Positions 43,902-51,585 of a stretch of 64,000 bases of DNA are shown one piece after another. This stretch comes from Halomonas sp. LR3S48. GTDB taxonomy: Bacteria; Pseudomonadota; Gammaproteobacteria; Pseudomonadales; Halomonadaceae. The position numbers and the translations under genes were made by a program. The notes below the pieces were generated by a model that was not told the DNA's origin, made no database searches, and was given only the letters and a program-made list of their open reading frames with translations. Within the stretch, counting starts at the first letter, position 1. Every line of letters starts with the position of its first letter. The stretch lies in contig NZ_CP107009.1 in NCBI RefSeq assembly GCF_025725665.1, forward strand, positions 1,550,001-1,614,000, read 5' to 3'.

Positions 43902-44789
43902 CTACAAGGCTTCCCGGCGGGAGAGTACGAAGTCGACGAAGGCCTGCTCGGCGCGCGACAGGTAGGCTCCCCGGGCCCAGGCCAGCGATAGATCGAGCCA
44001 GGCCGGGCTGTCGAAGGAGACGGCGGCCAGCTCCGGTTCGTCCACCACCCGGCGCAGGAAGGTGGTGATACCGAAGCCTTGACGCACGATGGCCTTGGTC
44101 AGCGGGATCAGATTCGACTGGAAGGCAATGTTGGCAACCAGGCCGGTCTGCCGCGACAAGGCGTCGACGAATTCGCGATGGAAGTAACCATCCTGGAACA
44201 GGACCAACGGTTCCTGGAAGAATTCCGACGCGCTTACGCTGCGCCTGCCCGCGAAGGAGTGCGAACACGGCACGCAGATCACCATCTCCTCACGGATCAG
44301 CCTCCGCCGTTCCAGGTGGCCACTCTGCTCGTCGTCGATCACAACGCCGAGATCCAGCTCACCGCCGGCAATCATGCTTTGCAAGCGGCGTGCGCCGGCT
44401 TCCACCACGGTCAGACGGATACCGGGATGTCGCGCCTTGAAACCCATCAGCAGCGGCGGAAAATAGTACGAGCCGAGCATCGAGGGGATGCCGATGCGCA
44501 CCTCTCCCTTGACCAACCCGTGGAGCTCCTGCATGGCCAGGTGGGCGGCCTGGGCACGTTCCAGCAGCTCGCTGGCGTGGGTGTAGAGGGCTTCGCCCTC
44601 CGGTGTCAGGGCGATACGCCGCTCATGGCGGTGGAGCAGGGTCAGCTCCAACTGGCGCTCGAGGTTGGCGATGGTTTGGCTGACGGCGGACTGGGCCACG
44701 TGGAGTTCTCGAGCAGCGGCACTGAAGCCGGCCCGATCGGCTACCGTGACGAAGACACGCAGGGCACGCAGGTCGAAGGGCAGGGCCAT
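43902..44789 (-). CDS. LysR-family transcriptional regulator
   Basis: A 295-residue regulator with N-terminal winged helix (LRALRVFVTVADRAGFSAAARELHVAQSAVSQTI) and a periplasmic-binding-protein-like effector domain. AAGGAG precedes the ATG at 44789. It is divergent from an MFS exporter, the arrangement of E. coli ynfL-ynfM, so it probably controls that gene from the inverted repeat between them. The effector is unknown. Confidence 0.9.
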   Translation of the reverse strand: MALPFDLRALRVFVTVADRAGFSAAARELHVAQSAVSQTIANLERQLELTLLHRHERRIALTPEGEALYTHASELLERAQAAHLAMQELHGLVKGEVRIGIPSMLGSYYFPPLLMGFKARHPGIRLTVVEAGARRLQSMIAGGELDLGVVIDDEQSGHLERRRLIREEMVICVPCSHSFAGRRSVSASEFFQEPLVLFQDGYFHREFVDALSRQTGLVANIAFQSNLIPLTKAIVRQGFGITTFLRRVVDEPELAAVSFDSPAWLDLSLAWARGAYLSRAEQAFVDFVLSRREAL

Positions 44790-44800
44790 GGCGGCTCCTT

Positions 44801-44848
44801 GATAAGTTAAACAGATAGTGGCAATCATTTTATTCTGTTTGGCTTATC
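44801..44848. promoter_or_regulatory. Inverted repeat between divergent LysR and MFS genes
   Basis: Arms GATAAGTTAAACAG (44801-44814) and CTGTTTGGCTTATC (44835-44848) match at 12 of 14 positions across a 20-base spacer. It is centred between the LysR and MFS starts and is a candidate regulator site. Confidence 0.5.
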
Positions 44849-44899
44849 ATTCTGCATGGCTGAACATGGGTGGCAAGCTTTCCGCTCAGGTGCCCGCGC

Positions 44900-46102
44900 A
44901 TGATCGTCACTCGTTCCCGCGCCTGGTGGCGCGCTACCCTGGCGCTCTGCCTCGGCTCCATTCTGGTGTTCGTCAATCTCTATGCGCCGCAGCCGCTGCT
45001 GCCCGACCTGCGCCAGACCTATGGCGTCTCGACGCTGGGTGTCAGCCTTGTCATGTCGGTGGCCACGCTAGCGCTAGCCGCCGCGCTGCTGGTCTTCGGT
45101 CCGCTGTCGGACGCCATCGGTCGCGGTGGCATCATGCGCGTGACGCTGCTGGTGACCGGGCTCTGTTCACTGGGGCTGGCCCTGGCGCCCAGCTTCGAGG
45201 TCCTGCTGGGGCTGCGCCTGGTGCAAGGCTTCGTGCTCGGTGGGCTGCCGGCAGTCGCCATCGCCTGGATGGGCGACGAGTTCGAGCGCCCGGCGCTGAT
45301 GGCTGCCGTCGGGCTCTATATCGGTGCCAATACCTTGGGCGGTATCGGTGGGCGGCTGATCGGTGGGGGCATCGGCGAGATCGGCGGGGCCAGCGCCAGC
45401 TTCCTGACGGTAGGCCTGGTGACCCTGGCCGGCGTGGCGCTGTTCTGGAGGCTGCTGCCTGCGCCTCGACAGTTCACGCCGCGGCGTTTCGAGCTGCGCG
45501 GAGCCTTGATGGATCTCTTGGGCCACCTGCGCCATCCACCGCTGTTGGCCGCCTATCTGCTGGGCGGAATCAACTTTCTCATCTTCATCAACCAGTACAG
45601 CTACATCACCTTCCGTCTGGCCGAGGAGCCGTTCGGCCTGAGCGCCCGCTGGCTGGGAATGATCTTTCTTACCTACCTGGGCGGGACCCTGAGTTCGGTA
45701 TTCTCCGGCCGGTTGACGTATCACCTCAGCCAGCCTGCCTGCATGACGCTGGGCATTCTTATCCTGATGACAGGCACATGCATCACCCTGGTGAATTCGC
45801 TGGCCTGGGTCACCGTGGGACTGACGGTGAATGCGGTGGGCTTCTTCCTGGCTCACTCCATGGCCTCGAGCTGGGTCAGTCGCCAGGCTCAGCGGGCAAG
45901 GGGCAGCGCCTCGGCACTCTATCTGGTCTTCTATTACCTCGGGGCGAGCCTCGGCAGCCTCTGGCTGGAGCCGTTCTGGCAGCAGGGCGGCTGGCTCGGC
46001 GTGGTCATCGGCTCCTGGCTGCTATTGACGGTGACGCTGGGCATTGCGCTATGGCTGTGGCGCAGCGAACGTGACCTCGGCCAGCCATCACTGGCCCGCT
46101 AG
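44900..46102 (+). CDS. MFS transporter (YnfM-like)
   Basis: A 400-residue MFS protein with about 12 membrane segments. The first reads ATLALCLGSILVFVNLYAPQ, and FGPLSDAIGRGGIMR is the conserved loop after helix 2, as in YnfM-type drug or arabinose-like exporters. A GTG at 44870 is in frame but adds a polar extension; the ATG at 44900 is preferred. Its last 15 bases overlap the convergent msrA gene. The substrate is unknown. Confidence 0.85.
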   Translation: MIVTRSRAWWRATLALCLGSILVFVNLYAPQPLLPDLRQTYGVSTLGVSLVMSVATLALAAALLVFGPLSDAIGRGGIMRVTLLVTGLCSLGLALAPSFEVLLGLRLVQGFVLGGLPAVAIAWMGDEFERPALMAAVGLYIGANTLGGIGGRLIGGGIGEIGGASASFLTVGLVTLAGVALFWRLLPAPRQFTPRRFELRGALMDLLGHLRHPPLLAAYLLGGINFLIFINQYSYITFRLAEEPFGLSARWLGMIFLTYLGGTLSSVFSGRLTYHLSQPACMTLGILILMTGTCITLVNSLAWVTVGLTVNAVGFFLAHSMASSWVSRQAQRARGSASALYLVFYYLGASLGSLWLEPFWQQGGWLGVVIGSWLLLTVTLGIALWLWRSERDLGQPSLAR

Positions 46103-46705
46103 GCCACCCGCCTCGTTGCCCCACACCTCCTTGAGGCGACGCTCGCGGCCGCAGGCCGACTTGTAGTAGTTGTAGCGCACCGGGTTCTTGCGATAGTAGT
46201 CCTGATGATACTCCTCGGCTGGATAGAAGGCCTCGAAGGGGGTGATCTCGGTGGCGATCTCGCGGTCGAAGCGCTCGGCGAGTTCGTCTCGGGTGGCCTC
46301 GGCCAGAGCCTGCTCCTCGTCGCTGCCGTAGTAGATCACGCTGCGGTAGGCCTCGCCCGCGTCGCAGAACTGGCGGTCGACGGCGAAGGGATCGATATTG
46401 CGCCAGAACACATCCAGCAGCTCGGCATAGTCCACTTCAGCGGGATCGTACTCCACCTTGACCACTTCGACGTGGCCGGTATTGCCGTCTACCACTTGCT
46501 CGTAGCTGGGGTTCTCGACATGGCCACCGCTGAAGCCGGAGGTGGTCGAAACGACGCCATCGACCTTGTCGAAGGCTTCCTCCACGCACCAGAAACAGCC
46601 GCCGCCAAAGACGGCACTGGCGGTTTCCTCGTTCGCCATGGCCGTGCCGAAGGGTAGTGCCAGCAGCATCGGCCCATACAGCAAGACGCTTCGTATCCTG
46701 GTCAT
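46088..46705 (-). CDS. msrA: Exported peptide-methionine (S)-S-oxide reductase
   Basis: Repairs methionine S-sulfoxide. The 205 residues begin with a signal peptide (SVLLYGPMLLALPFGTAMA) and continue with the MsrA core: catalytic GGGCFWCVEEAF, GFSGGHVENPSYEQV, EYHQDYY and a C-terminal Cys (KSACGRER) for resolving. Export to the periplasm is therefore predicted. GAGGA lies upstream of the chosen ATG. No MsrB or MsrP gene is adjacent, so the reductant supply is not shown. Confidence 0.9.
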   Translation of the reverse strand: MTRIRSVLLYGPMLLALPFGTAMANEETASAVFGGGCFWCVEEAFDKVDGVVSTTSGFSGGHVENPSYEQVVDGNTGHVEVVKVEYDPAEVDYAELLDVFWRNIDPFAVDRQFCDAGEAYRSVIYYGSDEEQALAEATRDELAERFDREIATEITPFEAFYPAEEYHQDYYRKNPVRYNYYKSACGRERRLKEVWGNEAGGLAGQ

Positions 46706-46815
46706 GACGGGGTTCCTCGTTTCGTTTTTTTGCAGACTGTAAGGTTGGAAGCTGTCAGGCGACACAGGTTCCGTATAGCCTCTGTTAAAGTGCATGGTCA
46801 ATCCAGGAGCCGCCC

Positions 46816-49050
46816 TTGTCCCGTCATCGCCTGATCTTGCTTTTACTGCTTGTCGTCATCGTTGCGGCCTACTTCCTCAGCGGCGCCGATGAGGTGCTGA
46901 CACTGACCAATCTGCAGGTGGAACAGTCGCGCTTCCAGGCCTGGCTGGCGCGCGATCCGGTGACGGTCATTGGCGGCTTCTTCGTCATCTATGTACTCAT
47001 GGCGGCGCTGTCGCTGCCCGGTGCCGCGCTGCTGACGGTGCTCGGCGGCGCCCTGTTCGGTCTCGGCTGGGGGCTTTTGATCATCTCTTTCGCCAGTACG
47101 CTGGGGGCCACCTTGGCTGCGCTGATCGCCCGCACTTTGCTGAGAGGTCCGTTGGAAAAGCGCTTCGCGCCGCAGCTCGAGCGCATCAACGCCGGTATCC
47201 GGCGCGAAGGCGCCTTCTATCTCTTCACCCTGCGGTTGATCCCGCTGTTTCCCTTCTTCGTCATCAACCTGGTGATGGGGCTGACCCGCATGCGCCTGTG
47301 GACTTTCTACTGGGTCAGCCAGCTTGGCATGCTGCCCGGCACGGCGCTGTACGTGAATGCCGGGCGCGAACTCGGCAACCTGCAGTCGCTGTCGGGTATT
47401 CTTTCACCCGGGCTGATCGGCTCGTTCGTGCTGATCGGCCTGTTTCCCTGGCTGGCCCGCGGTCTGGTGGCCATTGCCAAGCGCCGCCGGTTGGCGCAGC
47501 GCTTTCATCGTCCGACACGCTTCGACTACGATATCGTGGTGATCGGAGCCGGTTCGGCGGGCCTGGTGGCAAGCTATATCGCCGCGGCGGTAAAGGCCAA
47601 AGTGGCGCTTGTCGAGCGTGACAAACTGGGTGGCGACTGCCTGAATACCGGCTGCGTGCCGTCGAAGGCGCTGATTCGCGCAGCACGAGTGGCGGAGGAG
47701 GTTCGTGGCGCCGGCCGCTATGGCATTCATGCTGGCGAGCCGCGTGTCGACTTCGGCGAGGTCATGACGCATGTTCAGCGCGCCGTTCGCGAAGTGGAGC
47801 CCCACGACAGCCGTGAGCGCTACGAGGGTCTCGGCGTCGAGGTGCTTGCCGGCGAGGCCTTCCTTCAGGATCCATGGCGGGTTCGCGTGACGGGTGACAC
47901 CGGCGAACGCGTGCTCAGCACACGGCATGTGATCATTGCCAGCGGGGCGCGGCCGAAGGTGCCGCCGCTACCCGGTCTCGAGGCCATCGAGCCGCTGACC
48001 TCGGACAACCTGTGGCAGCTCACGGCCCGGCCCGAGCGACTGGTGGTGCTGGGCGGCGGCCCCATCGGTTGCGAGCTGGGCCAGAGCTTTGCCCGTCTGG
48101 GCAGCCGTGTCAGCCTGGTGGAGATGGGGGCACAGCTATTGCCGCGCGAGGACGTCGACGCTGCCGACGCGCTGCGCCAGCGCCTCGAGAGGGAAGGCGT
48201 GGCGCTTTGGCTCGATACCCGTGCCGTGCGCGTCGTACCGGGCGAGGCGCTCGACGCTGGCCATGTGCTGGAGATGGAGCGTCGCCTGGCATCGGGCGAG
48301 ATCGAGACGCACCGGCTGCCTTTCGACCAACTGCTGGTGGCGGTGGGGCGCCAGGCCAACGTAGCCGGCATGGGGCTCGAGGCGCTGGGGGTGGAGACGC
48401 GTCCGGACGGCACCCTGGCAGTGGACGAGAGCCTGCAGAGCGTACTGCCCAACGTCTGGGCCTGTGGCGACGTGGCCGGCCCCTTCCAGTTGACCCATGC
48501 CAGCGCCCACCAGGCCTGGCATGCCACGGTCAATGCGCTGTTCGGTGAGCTCAAGCGCTTCCGGGTCAGCTATCGGGCACTGCCCGCCGTGACCTACACC
48601 GAGCCGGAGGTGGCAAGGGTGGGGCTCAGTGAGCGCGAAGCGCGTGCCCGCGGCATCGACTTCGAAGTGACGCGCTACGAGCTTGCCGAGCTGGACCGGG
48701 CCATTGCCGAGGGCCAGACCGAAGGCTTCGTCAAGGTGCTGACGGTGCCGGGAAAGGACCGCATTCTCGGGGCGAGCGTGGTGGGGCAGGGCGCCGGTGA
48801 GCTGCTGGCCGAGTTCACACTGGCGATGACCCACGGCATCGGTCTGAACAAGCTGCTGGGCACGGTGCACCCCTACCCCACCTGGTCGGAGGCGGCCAAG
48901 TCCACCGCAGGCGCATGGAAGAATGCCCACAAGCCCGAGCGCCTGCTGGGCTGGCTGGCCCGCTATTTTGCCTGGCGCCGAGGCGCGTCCGGGGCCGCGA
49001 TGGCCGAAACGCAAAGGAAGATGAGAGAGACGAGGAGAAGGGATGCTTGA
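46816..49050 (+). CDS. TVP38/DedA-like membrane domain fused to FAD-dependent disulfide oxidoreductase
   Basis: A 744-residue fusion. Residues about 1-225 form a TVP38/TMEM64 (SNARE-associated/DedA-related) membrane domain with the family stretch LSLPGAALLTVLGGALFG and LRLIPLFPFFVINLVMG. From about 237 a soluble class I pyridine nucleotide-disulfide oxidoreductase follows: FAD motif VVIGAGSAGL, redox pair Cys275/Cys280 in GGDCLNTGC, NAD(P) motif VLGGGPIGCELGQ and the C-terminal His-Glu dyad in VHPYPTWSE. Similar fusions occur in other proteobacteria and cyanobacteria; the substrate is unknown. TTG start, with AGGAG six bases upstream. The 3' end overlaps the phosphatidyltransferase gene by eight bases. 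Confidence 0.9.
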   Translation: MSRHRLILLLLLVVIVAAYFLSGADEVLTLTNLQVEQSRFQAWLARDPVTVIGGFFVIYVLMAALSLPGAALLTVLGGALFGLGWGLLIISFASTLGATLAALIARTLLRGPLEKRFAPQLERINAGIRREGAFYLFTLRLIPLFPFFVINLVMGLTRMRLWTFYWVSQLGMLPGTALYVNAGRELGNLQSLSGILSPGLIGSFVLIGLFPWLARGLVAIAKRRRLAQRFHRPTRFDYDIVVIGAGSAGLVASYIAAAVKAKVALVERDKLGGDCLNTGCVPSKALIRAARVAEEVRGAGRYGIHAGEPRVDFGEVMTHVQRAVREVEPHDSRERYEGLGVEVLAGEAFLQDPWRVRVTGDTGERVLSTRHVIIASGARPKVPPLPGLEAIEPLTSDNLWQLTARPERLVVLGGGPIGCELGQSFARLGSRVSLVEMGAQLLPREDVDAADALRQRLEREGVALWLDTRAVRVVPGEALDAGHVLEMERRLASGEIETHRLPFDQLLVAVGRQANVAGMGLEALGVETRPDGTLAVDESLQSVLPNVWACGDVAGPFQLTHASAHQAWHATVNALFGELKRFRVSYRALPAVTYTEPEVARVGLSEREARARGIDFEVTRYELAELDRAIAEGQTEGFVKVLTVPGKDRILGASVVGQGAGELLAEFTLAMTHGIGLNKLLGTVHPYPTWSEAAKSTAGAWKNAHKPERLLGWLARYFAWRRGASGAAMAETQRKMRETRRRDA

Positions 49051-49693
49051 TCGCTGGACCATGCCCCTGACACAGGCGCCGTTGGCGTTCATCGCGAGGC
49101 GGCTCATGGGCTGGGGAGTCCGGCCCGATCGAGTCACCGTGGCGGCCTTCGTCATTGGCATGCTCAGCCTGCCGCTGCTGGCCATGGAGTGGTATGTCGC
49201 AGCCCTGGTGGCGATCCTGCTCAATCGTCTGGGCGATGGCGTGGATGGTGCCTTGGCCCGGCTCACGGGCAGGGCGAGCGATGCGGGCGGCTTTCTCGAT
49301 ATCGGCCTCGACTTCGTGTTCTACGCTGCCGTGGTGCTGGGTTTCGCCCTGGCCGACCCGGCGAGCAACGCGCTGGCGGCGGCTTTCCTGCTGTTCGCCT
49401 TCATCGGCACCGGAACCTCGTTTTTGGCCTTTGCCATCATGGCGACCCGCCATGGGCTCGAACGGCCACGGTTCCAGCAGAAGGCCTTCTACTACCTGCA
49501 TGGTCTGACCGAGGGCACGGAGACCATTCTTGCCTTTGTGCTCTTCTGCCTGCTGCCGGGGAATTTCGCCCTGCTGGCCACGCTCTTTGCCGTGGCTTGC
49601 CTGATTACCACCACCACGCGGTTATGGGGAGGCTATCGTACGCTTCGGGAGCTGGAAGACGCGCGGGGCGAACGGCGCACTGGATCGCGTTGA
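49043..49693 (+). CDS. CDP-alcohol phosphatidyltransferase family protein
   Basis: A 216-residue integral-membrane enzyme with about five to six helices. The complete catalytic signature of the family, D-x2-DG-x2-AR-x8-G-x3-D-x3-D, is present from GDGVDGALARL through FLDIGLD. Members transfer a phosphatidyl group from CDP-diacylglycerol to an alcohol. The acceptor cannot be deduced; length and lack of close match to PgsA or PssA suggest a separate branch. Overlap with the TVP38-oxidoreductase fusion implies a shared process at the membrane. Confidence 0.88.
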   Translation: MLDRWTMPLTQAPLAFIARRLMGWGVRPDRVTVAAFVIGMLSLPLLAMEWYVAALVAILLNRLGDGVDGALARLTGRASDAGGFLDIGLDFVFYAAVVLGFALADPASNALAAAFLLFAFIGTGTSFLAFAIMATRHGLERPRFQQKAFYYLHGLTEGTETILAFVLFCLLPGNFALLATLFAVACLITTTTRLWGGYRTLRELEDARGERRTGSR

Positions 49694-49706
49694 AGAAAGC
49701 GACAGA

Positions 49707-49734
49707 AAAGGGGCAGCCATACGGCTGCCCCTTT
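49707..49734. terminator. Terminator between convergent phosphatidyltransferase and slyD
   Basis: A 12-bp perfect stem (49707-49718 with 49723-49734), loop ATAC; the AAA/TTT ends of the stem give short T tracts on either strand, so it can serve both convergent genes. Confidence 0.8.
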
Positions 49735-49756
49735 GTGTTCGCGGATGCTGTCGCGT

Positions 49757-50239
49757 TCAGTGCTGATGGCCGCCTTCGCCATGCACGTGGCCATGCTCGA
49801 TCTCTTCCTGGCTGGCTTCGCGCACTTCGGAGATCTCGACGTCGAAGTTGAGCTTCTGGCCGGCCAGCGGGTGGTTGCCGTCGACCGTCACGGTATCGCC
49901 TTCCACCTTGGTCACGGTGACCATCAGCGGGCCGCCCTGGGTCTGGGCCTGGAACTGCATGCCCGGCTCGACGGCCTCGACGCCCTGGAAGGCGTCGCGC
50001 GGCACTTCCTGAACCAACTGGGGCTGCACCTCACCGTAGCCCTCTTCCGGGGAAACGGTCACGTTGAGCTTTTCGCCGGCTTCGCGGCCTTCGAGCTGCT
50101 TCTCCAGCCCCGGAATGATGTTGCCGGCGCCGTGGAGATAGGTCAGCGGCTGACGGCCTTCCGAGCTGTCCAGCACTTCACCTGCATCGTTGGTCAGGGT
50201 GTAGTGGAACGCGACAACGGAGTTTTGCGCAATCTGCAT
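49757..50239 (-). CDS. FKBP-type peptidyl-prolyl isomerase (SlyD-like)
   Basis: A 160-residue prolyl isomerase/chaperone. The FKBP domain (FHYTLTNDAGEVLDSSEG, LTYLHGAGNIIPGLEKQLEG) carries the inserted chaperone flap region as in SlyD (YGEVQPQLVQEVPRDAF), and the C-terminus is His-rich (HGHVHGEGGHQH), suggesting metal binding, though shorter than in E. coli SlyD. AAAGG lies before the ATG at 50239; an upstream in-frame start adds 11 residues and is less likely. Confidence 0.9.
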   Translation of the reverse strand: MQIAQNSVVAFHYTLTNDAGEVLDSSEGRQPLTYLHGAGNIIPGLEKQLEGREAGEKLNVTVSPEEGYGEVQPQLVQEVPRDAFQGVEAVEPGMQFQAQTQGGPLMVTVTKVEGDTVTVDGNHPLAGQKLNFDVEISEVREASQEEIEHGHVHGEGGHQH

Positions 50240-50452
50240 TGATGATGAACCTTTCGGTGAGTGCATGTACAAACCATGGTAACGCGCGAGGCCGGAGCTG
50301 TCAGGGGGGATGCGGTTTTTTCAGCTTGTTGAAGTCGGTCCTGAGTTCCGTTCACGCCTTTTGGCGTGGTTGCGCCCCTGGAACCCCGCGGCTACCCTAG
50401 CGTGATCCATTTTCCATCTCATTCGAGCCAACCTCTTGCCTGGAGCGAGCCC

Positions 50453-50737
50453 ATGACCGAAATCGTGATCTGGCTGATTGCCTTTGCCCTCATTCTCTAT
50501 TTCAGCCTGAAGAAGTGGGAAACCTCCGTCAGTGCCGGATTGAACAAGGTGGTACCGCGCGTCATCAAGAGCGATGACGACAACCGCTGGGTCTGGAGCG
50601 TGGCGCTCGCCGTGCTGGGGGCCACGACACTGGTGCGTCCCATCGACATGCTGCTGACGGCAATCGTTGTTGCCATTCTGGTGCTGATCGTCAAGAAAGT
50701 GGCCGGCTGGGCCACGGGCAGGGCCAATTTCCACTGA
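50453..50737 (+). CDS. Small membrane protein of unknown family
   Basis: A 94-residue protein with a hydrophobic helix at 4-18, a basic/acidic middle (RVIKSDDDNRWVW) and two close hydrophobic segments (about 48-60 and 64-80) ending in basic residues. GGAGCGAG precedes the ATG. I do not recognise the family. The gene is flanked by a terminator on its 3' side and is divergent from slyD. Confidence 0.65.
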   Translation: MTEIVIWLIAFALILYFSLKKWETSVSAGLNKVVPRVIKSDDDNRWVWSVALAVLGATTLVRPIDMLLTAIVVAILVLIVKKVAGWATGRANFH

Positions 50738-50775
50738 TATGATCTGGACCGCCTGACCAGCGGTACTCGATACCA

Positions 50776-50807
50776 CAAGGGCCCGCGGCAGTTGCCGCGG
50801 GCCCTTT
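50776..50807. terminator. GC-rich bidirectional terminator
   Basis: Perfect 14-bp stem AAGGGCCCGCGGCA (50777-50790) with 50793-50806, two bases between the arms. It lies between the convergent 94-residue gene and the glycine-zipper lipoprotein gene. Confidence 0.75.
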
Positions 50808-50844
50808 GCATGTGGATGGCCGTGGCCATCGGCAACGTACTGTC

Positions 50845-51312
50845 TCAGTAAGGTGCCACGCTGACGTTGGCACCGCTGCCGATCATGCGTACGCGCTGGC
50901 CGACCTGGTAGGGACGGTCGGCCTTCTGCACGATGACGACGTTCTGGCCGTCGTCACGGCGAATCTCCATTTCCCAGGCCCGCACGCGGTTGGCCGAATC
51001 CTCGACGGCGCTACCTGCCACGGCACCGCCGATGACGCCAGCCGCGGTTGCCAGCTGCCGGCCGGAGCCGCCACCCACCTGGTTGCCGAGCAGCCCGCCG
51101 ATCACGGCGCCGCCGCCGGTGCCGATGATACCGCCCATGCGGCTGTCGGCCTGGATTTGTACCTGGCGCAGTGCGGTTATGGTGCCGAAGGTCACGGTCT
51201 GGGAGGTCTGGGCCTGGTTGCCGCGGTAGACGTCACCGCCCATGGTCGAGGTATTGGCGCAGCCGGCCAGGGTCAGCATGCCGATAGCCAGTACGGGGAG
51301 AAGACGCTTCAT
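50845..51312 (-). CDS. slyB: Glycine-zipper outer-membrane lipoprotein (SlyB/PCP family)
   Basis: A 155-residue lipoprotein with lipobox LTLAGC at the end of the signal peptide and a glycine-zipper 2TM region (GGIIGTGGGAVIGGLLGNQV, GVIGGAVAGSAVEDS) followed by a beta-rich C-terminal domain (NRVRAWEMEIRRDDGQ). This is the SlyB/Pcp architecture; SlyB stabilises outer-membrane proteins under stress. The strong AGGAGG before the ATG at 51312 decides the start over a longer frame. Confidence 0.88.
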   Translation of the reverse strand: MKRLLPVLAIGMLTLAGCANTSTMGGDVYRGNQAQTSQTVTFGTITALRQVQIQADSRMGGIIGTGGGAVIGGLLGNQVGGGSGRQLATAAGVIGGAVAGSAVEDSANRVRAWEMEIRRDDGQNVVIVQKADRPYQVGQRVRMIGSGANVSVAPY

Positions 51313-51527
51313 GTACACCTCCTGAGGCAAGCCGATGCCGATGATCGCCGTTGCCAGTTTAGGGAAACACTGTTTGCTAATCAGCTTAACCACTCATGCT
51401 TCATTTGACCAGCGTATTGGCGCGCTAGTGCCACTCGGTGTGAAGGCAAAGCGGTAAAGAATGTGGAAATGTCCGGCCGGGGCGGGTTTTGCCGTCAATG
51501 AGGAGCCGCGCTGGCTATGTATCAACG

Positions 51528-51552
51528 AAAAAAGGGAGGCGCAAGGCCTCCC
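51528..51552 (-). terminator. Rho-independent terminator of aceA
   Basis: On the minus strand GGGAGGC pairs with GCCTCCC (51534-51540 with 51546-51552) around a five-base loop and runs into six Ts (51528-51533). It lies 34 bases after the aceA stop. Confidence 0.9.
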
Positions 51553-51585
51553 AAGGGTTCCAGTCATTCTACCGTGTCGCCATGC

